DNA from: Leifsonia tongyongensis
GTDB lineage: Bacteria > Actinomycetota > Actinomycetes > Actinomycetales > Microbacteriaceae
Reading direction: 5' to 3'
Assembly (NCBI RefSeq): GCF_010686705.1
Contig: NZ_JAAGWY010000001.1
Span: 372,001-436,000, forward strand
DNA: 64,000 nt
The translations under genes were made by a program, and so were the position numbers. How positions within the stretch are numbered: the first letter of the stretch is position 1; each line of letters starts with the position of its first letter. This document shows, in pieces, positions 9,051-17,784 of the stretch. The notes below the pieces were generated by a model. The model was not told where the DNA came from. It was given only the letters and a program-made list of their open reading frames with translations, and ran no database searches.

Positions 9051-9323
9051 ATGGGAGTAACAGTGCAAGTCAGAGACCTCGATCCGGATGTCGATGAGCG
9101 GCTCAAGGCCGCAGCGGTGGCGAAGGGCATTTCGTACTCCGAGTACCTCCGACGCGAATTGACACGAATTGCGGAGGGTCTCCGAATCGACGATCGGTGG
9201 GCCGCGCTTCAGGCACGAAACCGCGTGCGCCGCGCCGCGGCGCCGCAGCAACCCTTCGAGCCCACCGATATCGATTCGGACACCATCGTGGCCTGGATCC
9301 GGGAAGACCGGGATCGTCGATGA
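9051..9323 (+). CDS. VapB/FitA-like ribbon-helix-helix antitoxin
   Basis: The product has 90 residues. The N-terminal ribbon-helix-helix reads TVQVRDLDPDVDERLKAAAVAKGISYSEYLRRELTRIA, the MetJ/Arc type of FitA-like antitoxins. The C-terminal half (PFEPTDIDSDTIVAWIREDRD) is the acidic arm that normally enters the toxin active site. The stop overlaps the toxin start as ATGA. Together with the operator upstream this is a standard autoregulated type II module. Confidence 0.85.
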   Translation: MGVTVQVRDLDPDVDERLKAAAVAKGISYSEYLRRELTRIAEGLRIDDRWAALQARNRVRRAAAPQQPFEPTDIDSDTIVAWIREDRDRR

Positions 9324-9718
9324 GGGGCGCTGTCGTCGACAGCAGTGCGCTCTTCGACGTCCTGCTGCATGAAGGAGCGTCGGGGGTGAATGCGCACGAT
9401 CAACTCAGGGATCGAAGACTGTGCGCTCCCGAGCTGATCGCACCCGAGCTTCTGAGCGTCGCCCGCCGCATCGTCAGGCTGGACCCAGCTCTCCTACCCA
9501 AGGCGGAACGGCTCATCAGTGAGTACAACGCACTGAATGTCAGTCGCTTCCCCCACGACGATCTCCTCGAGACCGCGTGGGAGATCCGCCACACGGTATC
9601 GGCCTACGACGCGATGTACGTCACGCTTGCACGCGAACTCGATCTGCCGCTCCTCACGAAGGATCGCAAACTCCTCAATGCGGCACGCCGGCTGTGCGAG
9701 GTCGAGCTTCTCGCGTGA
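9320..9718 (+). CDS. VapC family PIN-domain toxin
   Basis: The product has 132 residues, the usual PIN length. The acidic metal-binding residues are present: Asp in AVVDSSALFDVLL, Glu in ELIAPELLSVAR, Asp in TVSAYDAMYVTLA and Asp in PLLTKDRKLL. VapC toxins are Mg-dependent ribonucleases, often cutting tRNA or rRNA loops; the target here is unknown. It is translated from an ATGA overlap with the antitoxin and is convergent with cls, the two stop codons abutting. Confidence 0.88.
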   Translation: MRGAVVDSSALFDVLLHEGASGVNAHDQLRDRRLCAPELIAPELLSVARRIVRLDPALLPKAERLISEYNALNVSRFPHDDLLETAWEIRHTVSAYDAMYVTLARELDLPLLTKDRKLLNAARRLCEVELLA

Positions 9719-11182
9719 CTACTGGAGGGCTGAGGTCAGCCGGGCGAGGTTGTCGAGCACCGTCGAGCGCAGGGGCTGCCGACTCCATTCCTCGAGAGTG
9801 AGCTCGCGGCTGTTCGCCCGATAGCCGTCCTCGACCTTCCGCATCGACTCGACGAACGCGCGGCCGCGAACCATCAGCGACACCTCCATGTTGAGCAGGA
9901 AGGAGCGCATGTCCATGTTGCTCGAACCGATCACCGCTACATCGTCGTCGATCGAGAAGTGCTTGGCATGCAGGATGTACGGCTTCTTGTACATCCAGAT
10001 CCGCACGCCCGCCTTGAGCAGCGCCTCGTAATACGAGCGCTGCGCGTGATACACAAGGGCCTGGTCGCCGATCTCCGAAACGAAGAGTTCGACCTTCAGG
10101 CCGCGCTGCGTAGCCGTGGTGATCGCCGTGAGCATGGCTTCGTCCGGTACGAAGTACGGGCTCGTGATGACGATGCGCTCCTGGGCGTAGTACAGCAGCG
10201 CGAGAAACAGCCGCAGGTTGTTCGCGCCTTCGAACCCGGGACCGCTCGGTACGACCTGGCAGTCGAGACTGTCCGGCGACGGCTCGATCGTGATCGGCTC
10301 GGTCTCACGCCGGAGAAGCTCGTCGGTCTCGCTGTACCAGTCGGTGATGAAGATCGCGTTGAGTCCGGCGACGATCGGCCCCTCGAGGCGCACCATCAGT
10401 TCCTGCCACTTGAGGCCCCGGCGGATGTTCGACCGTTTGTTGTAGCTGCGGTCGATCACGTTCTGCGAACCCATGAAGCCCACGGCACCGTCGAGGATCA
10501 GGAGCTTGCGGTGATTGCGCAGGTCGGGCCGCTGGTATTTGCCCTTGAGCGGCTGCACCGGGAGCATGAGCTGCCATTTCGCCCCCATCGCGGTGAGGCG
10601 TTTGATTGTGCGCTTGTAGTCCCGTGTCCGCAACGAGGCGATGTGGTCGAGCAGAACCCGAACGATCACGCCGCGTTCGACAGCCGCCTCGAGAGCGTCG
10701 AAGAACGGTGCGGTCGTCTGGTCGCACGTGAGGATGTAGAACTCGACGTGCACGTAGCGTCGTGCCTTGTTGATCTCCTCCGTCATCAGGTCGAGCGAGC
10801 TCTGGTAGTCGCCGTTCAGGGTCGCCGTGTTGCCGCCCACGAGCGGCATCGCCCCCAGGTTGCGATTGAGCTGGACGACCGACTCCAGCCACGGCGGCCA
10901 GGGATGCTCACGGCTGACCCGTTCCATCCCCTCGGTGCTCTCGATGATGAAGCTGTTGATCTCCGCCTGCTTCTCACGGCGCTTCTTCGGAAGCTTGTAG
11001 CTGCCGATGAGCAGGAAGAACAGCACGCCCAGGTACGGGATGAGGAAGATCGCGAGAAGCCAGGCTGTCGCGGAAGTCGGCTTGCGGTTGCGCGGGACCA
11101 CGATGACCGCGATGACACGGATGACGAAGTCCACGAACAGTGCCACGCCGACGATGATCGCCGTGAGGGTAGCAGCGTCCAT
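9719..11182 (-). CDS. cls: Cardiolipin synthase (phospholipase D family)
   Basis: The product has 487 residues. Two N-terminal membrane helices precede the catalytic part, which carries both HKD motifs: NHRKLLILDGAVGFMGS and LHAKHFSIDDDVAVIGSSNMD. Bacterial Cls enzymes join two phosphatidylglycerols, or related donors, to make cardiolipin on the membrane. Length and architecture are complete. It is a single gene read leftward. Confidence 0.93.
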   Translation of the reverse strand: MDAATLTAIIVGVALFVDFVIRVIAVIVVPRNRKPTSATAWLLAIFLIPYLGVLFFLLIGSYKLPKKRREKQAEINSFIIESTEGMERVSREHPWPPWLESVVQLNRNLGAMPLVGGNTATLNGDYQSSLDLMTEEINKARRYVHVEFYILTCDQTTAPFFDALEAAVERGVIVRVLLDHIASLRTRDYKRTIKRLTAMGAKWQLMLPVQPLKGKYQRPDLRNHRKLLILDGAVGFMGSQNVIDRSYNKRSNIRRGLKWQELMVRLEGPIVAGLNAIFITDWYSETDELLRRETEPITIEPSPDSLDCQVVPSGPGFEGANNLRLFLALLYYAQERIVITSPYFVPDEAMLTAITTATQRGLKVELFVSEIGDQALVYHAQRSYYEALLKAGVRIWMYKKPYILHAKHFSIDDDVAVIGSSNMDMRSFLLNMEVSLMVRGRAFVESMRKVEDGYRANSRELTLEEWSRQPLRSTVLDNLARLTSALQ

Positions 11183-11246
11183 CGGCGCTCATCCCCTCGC
11201 TCGTACGATGCGCCGCGAACCGGCGCTAACGCAACCGTACCGAACG

Positions 11247-11420
11247 CTATGGCTTCTGAGGCAGCCCGCGGCGAGCGCGTTCCTCGGCCTCCATGCGAGC
11301 GTAGGCTTTACGTTCGGTGCGGTCTGCACGCACGATCGACCGCATCACGAGCCAGAAAAGCAGCCCCACGAGAATGGTCGGGGCAAGCGACCACACGATG
11401 CCGGTCCAGAGTTCGTTCAT
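11247..11420 (-). CDS. Small single-pass membrane protein
   Basis: Starting at the ATG at 11420 gives 57 residues: MNELWTGIVWSLAPTILVGL, then the rest of one membrane helix, and a charged tail (RADRTERKAYARMEAEER) typical of small lysine/arginine-rich actinobacterial membrane proteins. The open frame extends upstream but that part overlaps the divergent gene and reads as noise. Function unknown. Confidence 0.6.
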   Translation of the reverse strand: MNELWTGIVWSLAPTILVGLLFWLVMRSIVRADRTERKAYARMEAEERARRGLPQKP

Positions 11421-11447
11421 AACCCGATAATGGTAACGCGCACATCT

Positions 11448-12348
11448 GTGAACGGAGTTCCCGACGCCTCCCCTCTCCACCTTCCTCACCACCTGGCAGT
11501 TCGACCCGGTCGCCTTCGCAGCCATCATCGTCGCCGGCGGCCTCTACCTCGCCGGCGTCGTCTCCCTGCGCATCCGGGGTCATCGCTGGCCGCTCAGGCC
11601 AACCCTGGGATTCTTCCTGCTCGGCCTCGGCTCCTACGCCTGGGTGTGCTTCGGCTTCCTCGGTGCGTACAGCTCCGAGCTGCGGTGGGCGTTCACCACA
11701 CGGATCGCTTTGCTGCTCTTCGCAGTCCCCGGCCTGATCAGCCTCGGAAAGCCGGTCGCTCTGACACGGATCGTCCTGAGCGGGCTACCGCGCCGCACCG
11801 TCGATCGCATGCTCCGCTCCTGGCCCGTGCGTCTCTTCGGCAATGCGATCTTCGCGCCCCTGTTCGCGTGCGCGGTCTTCCTCGTCTTCCTCACCCCGAT
11901 CGCCGCGGTGCTCCGCGACAGCACGTGGTCGGAGTGGACCATCACGGTGCTCGTGCCCCTTGCCGGGATGCTCATGGTGCTTCCGATGGCCACGCACACG
12001 ATCATCCGGACCAGCCTCTTCATCACGGCGGAATTCCTCTTCGCCTTCGTCGAACTCCTGCTGGATGCGGTGCCCGGCATCCTCCTGCGCCTGAACGACA
12101 CCGTGCTCGACCACGCACCCGCCGTGCTCGGAAAGCTTCCGCTCTGGTTCCCGAACGCTCTGCACGACCAGCATCTCTCGGGCGACTTCCTGTGGTTCAT
12201 CGCCGAGATCGCGGACGTGCCCGTGCTGATCATCCTCTTCATCCGCTGGACGCAGAGCGACCGGCGCGAGGCGAAAAGTCTCGACGAGCTGACCGACGAG
12301 CAGATGGAAGAGCTCACGCGCGAGCATTTGCGCGGCCCGCGCGCCTGA
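11448..12348 (+). CDS. CtaG-like cytochrome c oxidase assembly membrane protein, apparent frameshift near the start
   Basis: The clean frame runs from about 11452 to 12348 (298 codons) and encodes a polytopic protein with about seven helices of the caa3/CtaG type (STFLTTWQFDPVAFAAIIVA, then MLMVLPMATHTIIRTSLF and DFLWFIAEIADVPVLIILF). That frame has no ATG, GTG or TTG before 11644, which would remove the first helix. A GTG at 11448 (and an ATG at 11430) opens the neighbouring frame as VNGVPDAS; deleting one C from the run CCCC near 11470 would join VNGVPDAS to LSTFLTTWQF. I therefore place the gene from 11448 and treat it as frameshifted or mis-sequenced. CtaG-type proteins help copper insertion into oxidase. 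Confidence 0.65.
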
Positions 12349-12399
12349 TCGGGCCCTGCGCCTGATCAGCCCGCACCTGATCAGGCAGAGACCTGCGGC

Positions 12400-13920
12400 T
12401 CAGCCCTGCTTGACGAGCGGGAAGAGGATGGTCTCGCGGATGCCGAGACCCGTGAGCGCCATCAGCAGGCGGTCGATGCCCATTCCGAGACCGCCGGTGG
12501 GCGGCATGCCGAATTCGAGCGCACGCAGGAACTCCTCGTCGAGACGCATCGCCTCCAGGTCGCCGGCCGCAGCGAGCCGCGCCTGCTCGACGAAACGCTC
12601 GCGCTGCACCACGGGGTCGATCAGCTCGGAGTAGCCGGTTGCGAGCTCGAAGCCGCGCACGTAAAGGTCCCACTTCTCGACGACACCTTCGCGCGAGCGG
12701 TGGGCACGGACGAGCGGGCTGGTGTCCACCGGGAAGTCCATCACGAACGTCGGGCGGACGAGGTTGCCCTTGACGAAGTGCTCCCACAGCTCCTCGACGT
12801 ACTTGCCGGGAAGCGGGTGCTCGATCTCGATCCCCTCACGGGCGGCGATGGCACGCAGGTCTTCCACAGGTGTCGCCGGAGTGATCTCTTCGCCGACTGC
12901 CTCTGAAAGGCTGTCGTACATGCGAATCCGATCCCATTCACCGCCGAGGTCGTACTCGGTGCCGTCGGCCCACGTCACCGTGTGCGAACCCGCGATGTCG
13001 AAGGCTGCGTTCTGCACCAGCGTCTGTGTGAGCTCGGCGATCACGTTGTAGTCGCCGTACGCCTCGTACGACTCGAGCATGGCGAACTCGGGGGAGTGCG
13101 TGGAGTCGGCGCCTTCATTGCGGAAGTTGCGGTTGATCTCGAAGACACGGTCGATGCCGCCGACCACGGCGCGCTTCAGGTAGAGCTCCGGTGCGATCCG
13201 CAGGAAGAGCTCCGTGTCGAAGGCGTTCGAGTGGGTCACGAAGGGGCGGGCGGATGCACCGCCGTGCATGACCTGCAGCATCGGGGTCTCGACCTCGATG
13301 TAACCGCGGTCGGCGAAGGTCTTGCGCAGGCTGGCGACGACCTTCGACCGGTTGACGACGTTGAGGCGCGCCTGGTCGCGGGCGATGAGGTCGAGGTAGC
13401 GGCTGCGGACGCGGCTCTCTTCGCTCAGTTCGTTGTGCAGGTTCGGCAGGGGAAGGATCGCCTTGGAGGCGATCGTCCACTCGCGCACCATGACCGACAA
13501 TTCGCCGCGGCGGCTCGAGACGACTTCGCCGAAGACGAAGAGGTGGTCGCCGAGGTCGACGAGCTCCTTCCAGCGGGCGAGGGAGTCCTCACCCACTTCT
13601 GCGAGAGACACCATGACCTGGATGCGCGTCCCGTCGCCAGCCTGAAGGACGGCGAAGCACAGCTTGCCGGTGTTGCGGAGGTGCACGACACGACCGGCGA
13701 TTCCCACGTCGACGCCCGAGGTCTCGTCGGCCTGCAGGTGGCCGAACTCTTCGCGCACAGCGGGGATGGTGTGCGTCACCGGAACCGCGACGGGATAGGC
13801 TCCGCCGGCCGGAGAAGCCGCCTCCTCGATGAGGCGGGCACGCTTGCCCAGCCGGACCGCCTTCTGCTCGCTGACCTCGTCGTCAGTGAGTTCGGGCTCG
13901 TTCTGCTGGGTATCGGTCAT
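12400..13920 (-). CDS. lysS: Lysyl-tRNA synthetase, class II
   Basis: The product has 506 residues. An OB-fold anticodon-binding domain (VGIAGRVVHLRNTGKLCFAVLQ) precedes the class II core with motif 2 (RNFRNEGADSTHSPEFAMLE) and motif 3 (GLGMGIDRLLMALTG). It charges tRNA-Lys. It lies downstream of panC in the same direction with 43 bp between them, an association common in Actinobacteria. Confidence 0.97.
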   Translation of the reverse strand: MTDTQQNEPELTDDEVSEQKAVRLGKRARLIEEAASPAGGAYPVAVPVTHTIPAVREEFGHLQADETSGVDVGIAGRVVHLRNTGKLCFAVLQAGDGTRIQVMVSLAEVGEDSLARWKELVDLGDHLFVFGEVVSSRRGELSVMVREWTIASKAILPLPNLHNELSEESRVRSRYLDLIARDQARLNVVNRSKVVASLRKTFADRGYIEVETPMLQVMHGGASARPFVTHSNAFDTELFLRIAPELYLKRAVVGGIDRVFEINRNFRNEGADSTHSPEFAMLESYEAYGDYNVIAELTQTLVQNAAFDIAGSHTVTWADGTEYDLGGEWDRIRMYDSLSEAVGEEITPATPVEDLRAIAAREGIEIEHPLPGKYVEELWEHFVKGNLVRPTFVMDFPVDTSPLVRAHRSREGVVEKWDLYVRGFELATGYSELIDPVVQRERFVEQARLAAAGDLEAMRLDEEFLRALEFGMPPTGGLGMGIDRLLMALTGLGIRETILFPLVKQG

Positions 13921-13963
13921 GGCTGTCTTTCGCTCGGCGGCAGCGCTCTTGCCATCGCTCGGT

Positions 13964-14839
13964 CTAGGGGAAACTGATTCGCTCGTTGTCGATCAACCGG
14001 GTCCAACCCACACGCGCTGCGATCAGTGCGATCGCCGGCCCGTGGTGCCCCTCCCCGACGGGAAGGAACGTTTCCGGGTCGACGACAACGAGATAGTCCA
14101 GCTTAACGGCAGGCTCGGCGGCGATCACGGCACGGGCGGCCTCGAGCACCGCCTCCGCGCCCCTGTCGGCAACCGCGGAACCGGCGGCGAGCGCACCCGA
14201 CAGCGCGACGGCGGCGGCACGCCCCTCCGGGTCGAGGTACCGGTTGCGGCTGGAGAGCGCAAGGCCGTCGCTCTCGCGAACGGTGTCGACGACCGCGATC
14301 GTGATCGGCAGGTCGAGGTCGCGCACCATCCGGCCGACGAGGTGCACCTGCTGCGCATCCTTCTGCCCGAAGACGGCGACGTCAGGCGCAACGATGTGGA
14401 AGAGCTTCGCGACCACGGTGAGCATTCCGTCGAAGTGGCCCGGCCGCGATGCGCCCTCGTAAAGGCTCGCGATGGAGCCCGCCGTCACGCGCGTCTCGGC
14501 CGAACCCGTCGGGTACATCTCGTCCACCGACGGCGCGAACACGAAGTCCGCGAGCCCCTCGAGGCGCTGCACGTCGGCATCCAGGGTGCGCGGGTACCGG
14601 TCGAAGTCCTCGCCCGGCCCGAACTGCAGGGGGTTGACGAAGATCGAGACGACGACGATGCCACCGAGGTCACGCGCCTGCCGCACGAGCTGGAGGTGCC
14701 CTTCATGCAGGGCGCCCAGGGTCGGAACGAAGACGACGCGGGCGACCGGCGCATCCGAACTGCCTTCGCGACGAGCCCGCTCACGCGCTGACGCGACGAC
14801 CCGGCGCAGCGCGGCGATGGTGGTGACGACTTCTGGCAT
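13964..14839 (-). CDS. panC: Pantothenate synthetase
   Basis: From the ATG at 14839, preceded by GAGGGAA, the product has 291 residues. It shows the nucleotide-binding PTLGALHEGHLQLV (HIGH-like), FVNPLQFGPGEDFDRYPR, the VFGQKDAQQ segment and SSRNRYLD (KMSKS-equivalent). It condenses pantoate with beta-alanine using ATP. The longer open frame upstream enters the intergenic space and lacks family features. Pantothenate supply and lysS are linked here as in related genomes. Confidence 0.95.
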   Translation of the reverse strand: MPEVVTTIAALRRVVASARERARREGSSDAPVARVVFVPTLGALHEGHLQLVRQARDLGGIVVVSIFVNPLQFGPGEDFDRYPRTLDADVQRLEGLADFVFAPSVDEMYPTGSAETRVTAGSIASLYEGASRPGHFDGMLTVVAKLFHIVAPDVAVFGQKDAQQVHLVGRMVRDLDLPITIAVVDTVRESDGLALSSRNRYLDPEGRAAAVALSGALAAGSAVADRGAEAVLEAARAVIAAEPAVKLDYLVVVDPETFLPVGEGHHGPAIALIAARVGWTRLIDNERISFP

Positions 14840-14900
14840 CTGGTTCCCTCCAGCCGCCGCGCCCCGGCGGGTGCGCCGCGAAACGACCGGACTTTCGATG

Positions 14901-15959
14901 CTACTCGCCGCCGGCGGCCTCGACCGTCGCCACCAGCGCATCCCGGAACGCTTCCGGGTATTCGAGGTGCGGCGAGTGGCCGCAGTTCTCCAGCACGAGC
15001 TCCTGGAAGGTCCCGCCCGCCGCCGCATAGCTCTCGAAGACGGTGCGGGTCTGGGTGACCATGGGCTGGCGCGGTGCGACCTCGGAACCCGGCCAGCCGG
15101 GGATGACACCGATCTCACCCAGGTAGTTGATGTCGAAGAACGACGTGTCACTGACAATGACGTCATTCGCGCCGTGGATCCAGGTCAGCGGCGGCTTCGG
15201 TTCGAGGTCGACGATCGCCGAGAGGTTCAGGTATTTCGGCGCCATCGTGTTCAGCACTCCGCGCGATCCGGCGGCGAACCCCGGCCAGTTGTCGGACGCG
15301 ACGCCGTCACCGGGGTAGTTGTCGATCCCGACCGTGGTCGTCAGCATCGACTCGACCCAGATGTCCTCATGGTCGGAGACGAACCCGGGCAGCACGTAGG
15401 AGCTCGCGTAGACCGAACGCGGGGATGCGTCGGACTCGGACGACGTGTCGCCGCTCTCCAGGCGCGCGACGAAATCCGGGTTCACTCCCCCGCCACCGCA
15501 GCCCGCGTCGTCGTCGGTCAACCGCGAGCCGTCCGCAGCCGTTCCACCGAAGCCGTACGGCGACACCGGCGACTGCAGCGTGAGGCTGCGTACAGGGTGG
15601 TCGAGCGCATACTGCATCGCCACCCCGGCTCCCATGCTCCAGCCGACGACATGCACGCGGCCGAGACCGAGTTCGGCGATGACGCCGGCGACATCGTCGC
15701 TGAAATCGCGGAGCCCGCGGGTGGGGTCGACGGGAAGCGTCTCCGAATCGCCGAACCCGCGCAGGTCGACCGCGAACACCCGCCAGTGCTCGGGCATGGA
15801 GAGCATCGCATCCTGCCAGAACAGGGCGGACGACACGTTTCCGTGGATGAAGACGACGTCTGGACCGCCGTGCGCCGGGTCCCCGGCCCTCTCCAGGACG
15901 TTCGCTCGCAGGCGCGGCGTCTGAACGCTTCGTGAGGTGATGCCGTCGATCAGTGTCAT
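14901..15959 (-). CDS. Alpha/beta-hydrolase of unknown substrate
   Basis: From the ATG at 15959 (GGGAGA site upstream) the product has 352 residues. The oxyanion segment VVFIHGNVSSALFWQDAM, the nucleophile elbow VVGWSMGAGVAMQYAL (Ser in GWSMG) and the late His in ENCGHSPHLEYPE form a normal hydrolase triad. An insert rich in glycine (DDDAGCGGGGVNPDF) lies in the lid. The substrate cannot be read from sequence. It is divergent from the SDR gene and seems to belong with the two rightward genes as an inserted patch between panC and the folate operon. Confidence 0.8.
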   Translation of the reverse strand: MTLIDGITSRSVQTPRLRANVLERAGDPAHGGPDVVFIHGNVSSALFWQDAMLSMPEHWRVFAVDLRGFGDSETLPVDPTRGLRDFSDDVAGVIAELGLGRVHVVGWSMGAGVAMQYALDHPVRSLTLQSPVSPYGFGGTAADGSRLTDDDAGCGGGGVNPDFVARLESGDTSSESDASPRSVYASSYVLPGFVSDHEDIWVESMLTTTVGIDNYPGDGVASDNWPGFAAGSRGVLNTMAPKYLNLSAIVDLEPKPPLTWIHGANDVIVSDTSFFDINYLGEIGVIPGWPGSEVAPRQPMVTQTRTVFESYAAAGGTFQELVLENCGHSPHLEYPEAFRDALVATVEAAGGE

Positions 15960-16115
15960 CGTGCTCTCCCAACGTCGGTGTCCGCCGGCACACAGTGCCC
16001 AGGACGTTCGGCCCTGGGCGTGGCCGGTCCACCTTGACGGCACCGGCGCTGGTGGTTAGCGTACCTGTTACCCGAGCCGTGGGCGAGGGGTGCGCACACA
16101 TCGGACGGAGTGGTC

Positions 16116-16865
16116 GTGGGTGCTGGATTCGAAGGCCGTCGCGCCCTCGTGACGGGGGCGGCCAGCGGCATCGGTGAGGCGTGTGCGCGGGCACTGGCCG
16201 AACGTGGCGCGATCGTCGTGATCGCCGACCTGGACGGGGCAGCGGCCGAACGGGTCGCCGTTGACATCGGCGGCGAATCGTGGCACGTGGATCTCACGGA
16301 CACCGGGGCTCTCGCCACCCTGGCGCTCGACGTGGACATCCTGGTGAACAATGCGGGAATCCAGGTGGTGAGTCCGATCGAGCAGTTCGACACTGCCGCG
16401 TTCCATCGCATCCTGACCCTCATGCTCGAGGCACCGTTCCTCCTGATCCGCGCGGCCCTGCCGCACATGTACGAGCAGGGTTTCGGACGCATCGTCAACA
16501 TCTCGTCGGTGCACGGACTCCGCGCGTCCGAGTTCAAGTCGGCTTACGTCGCAGCGAAGCATGGTCTGGAGGGCCTGTCCAAGGTGGCAGCCCTCGAAGG
16601 GGCACCGCACGGCGTCACCAGTAACTGCGTGAATCCCGGCTACGTGCGCACGCCGCTCGTCGAGAAGCAGATCGCCGACCAGGCGCGCCTGCACGGCATC
16701 CCGGAGTCGCAGGTGGTCAGCGACGTGATGCTGGTGAACAGCGCGATCAAGCGGCTGGCCGAGCCGGCCGAGGTCGCCTCCCTCGTCTGCTGGCTTGCCG
16801 GCGAGGACGCGTCGCTGGTCACCGGCGCCTCGTACACGATGGACGGCGGATGGAGCGCACGATGA
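16116..16865 (+). CDS. Short-chain dehydrogenase, 3-hydroxybutyrate dehydrogenase-like
   Basis: The product has 249 residues. NAD(P)-binding TGAASGIGEA, NNAG, and the catalytic Ser-Tyr-Lys (NISSVHGLRASEFKSAY-VAAK) are present. Glu/Asp at the end of beta 2 (VVIADLDG) favours NAD. The long C-terminal part (TPLVEKQIADQARLHGIPE) matches D-3-hydroxybutyrate dehydrogenases. I prefer GTG 16116 over 16110 because GGACGGAG ends at 16110 and would overlap the earlier start. Its stop overlaps the next start (ATGA). Confidence 0.8.
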   Translation: MGAGFEGRRALVTGAASGIGEACARALAERGAIVVIADLDGAAAERVAVDIGGESWHVDLTDTGALATLALDVDILVNNAGIQVVSPIEQFDTAAFHRILTLMLEAPFLLIRAALPHMYEQGFGRIVNISSVHGLRASEFKSAYVAAKHGLEGLSKVAALEGAPHGVTSNCVNPGYVRTPLVEKQIADQARLHGIPESQVVSDVMLVNSAIKRLAEPAEVASLVCWLAGEDASLVTGASYTMDGGWSAR

Positions 16866-17749
16866 CATACCGAACGCTGGATGTGCCGGTCAGGGGCGGG
16901 ATGCTGCGGGTCGGCGAGTGGACTCCTGCGGACCCTGACGCCCCGGTCGTCGTCGCCGCGCATGGGATCACTGCTTCGCATCTCGCCTGGGCGACCATAG
17001 CGGATGCGCTTCCCGAGGTGCGTTTCGTCGCACCGGACCTGCGCGGCCGCGGCCGCAGCAATGGGCTGCCCGGGCCGTTCGGGATGGTGCAGCACGCCGA
17101 GGACCTTGCCGCAGTGAGCGAGCACCTCGGGCTCGACCGGGCCCTCGTCGTCGGCCATTCGATGGGCGGCTTCGTCGCGCTTGCGAGCGCGCACCTCTAC
17201 CCGGAGCGCTTCACCGGGCCCCTGCTCGTCGACGGCGGACTTCCGCTGCGCATCCCCGACGGCGTCACCCTCGATGAGTTGATGGCGTCCACCCTCGGCC
17301 CCGCCATGGCACGCCTGTCGATGACGTTCCCGGATCGCGCGGCCTACCTCGAGTTCTGGGGGCGGCACCCTGCTTTCGCTGCGAACTGGACCCAAGACGT
17401 CGTCGACTACGCGAACTACGATCTCGAAGGCACCGAGCCGAACCTCCGGCCGTCGACGTCGTACGACGCCGTCGCAGCCGACTCCGGTGACCAGTTCGGC
17501 GGAGGAGTGGTGGCCGACTCGCTGGCCGCCCTTACGCATCCTGTGCAGCTGCTCGTGGCGCCGCGCGGTTTCCTCGACGATCCGCCCGGCCTGTACGACA
17601 TCGCGGCACGGGAGCGTGCGCGCACCGATTACCCCTTCGTGCAGATCTCCGAGGTCGCCGATGTCAACCACTACACGATCGTCCTGAGCCCTCAGGGCGC
17701 CGATGCCGTCGTCGAAGCGTTGCGCGCCGAGCTGGCCGCGCTCAGCTGA
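16862..17749 (+). CDS. Alpha/beta-hydrolase
   Basis: From the ATG that overlaps the SDR stop, the product has 295 residues. HG oxyanion motif (VVAAHGITASHLAW), DLRGRGRS, nucleophile elbow VVGHSMGGFVALASA and the late His in VADVNHYTIVLSP give a complete triad. Coupling to a hydroxybutyrate-dehydrogenase-like enzyme suggests it opens an ester, perhaps a hydroxyalkanoate oligomer, but this is inference only. Confidence 0.85.
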   Translation: MTYRTLDVPVRGGMLRVGEWTPADPDAPVVVAAHGITASHLAWATIADALPEVRFVAPDLRGRGRSNGLPGPFGMVQHAEDLAAVSEHLGLDRALVVGHSMGGFVALASAHLYPERFTGPLLVDGGLPLRIPDGVTLDELMASTLGPAMARLSMTFPDRAAYLEFWGRHPAFAANWTQDVVDYANYDLEGTEPNLRPSTSYDAVAADSGDQFGGGVVADSLAALTHPVQLLVAPRGFLDDPPGLYDIAARERARTDYPFVQISEVADVNHYTIVLSPQGADAVVEALRAELAALS

Positions 17750-17784
17750 CGCCTGCGGGCCACTGCACCCGAGCGCAGGATGTA

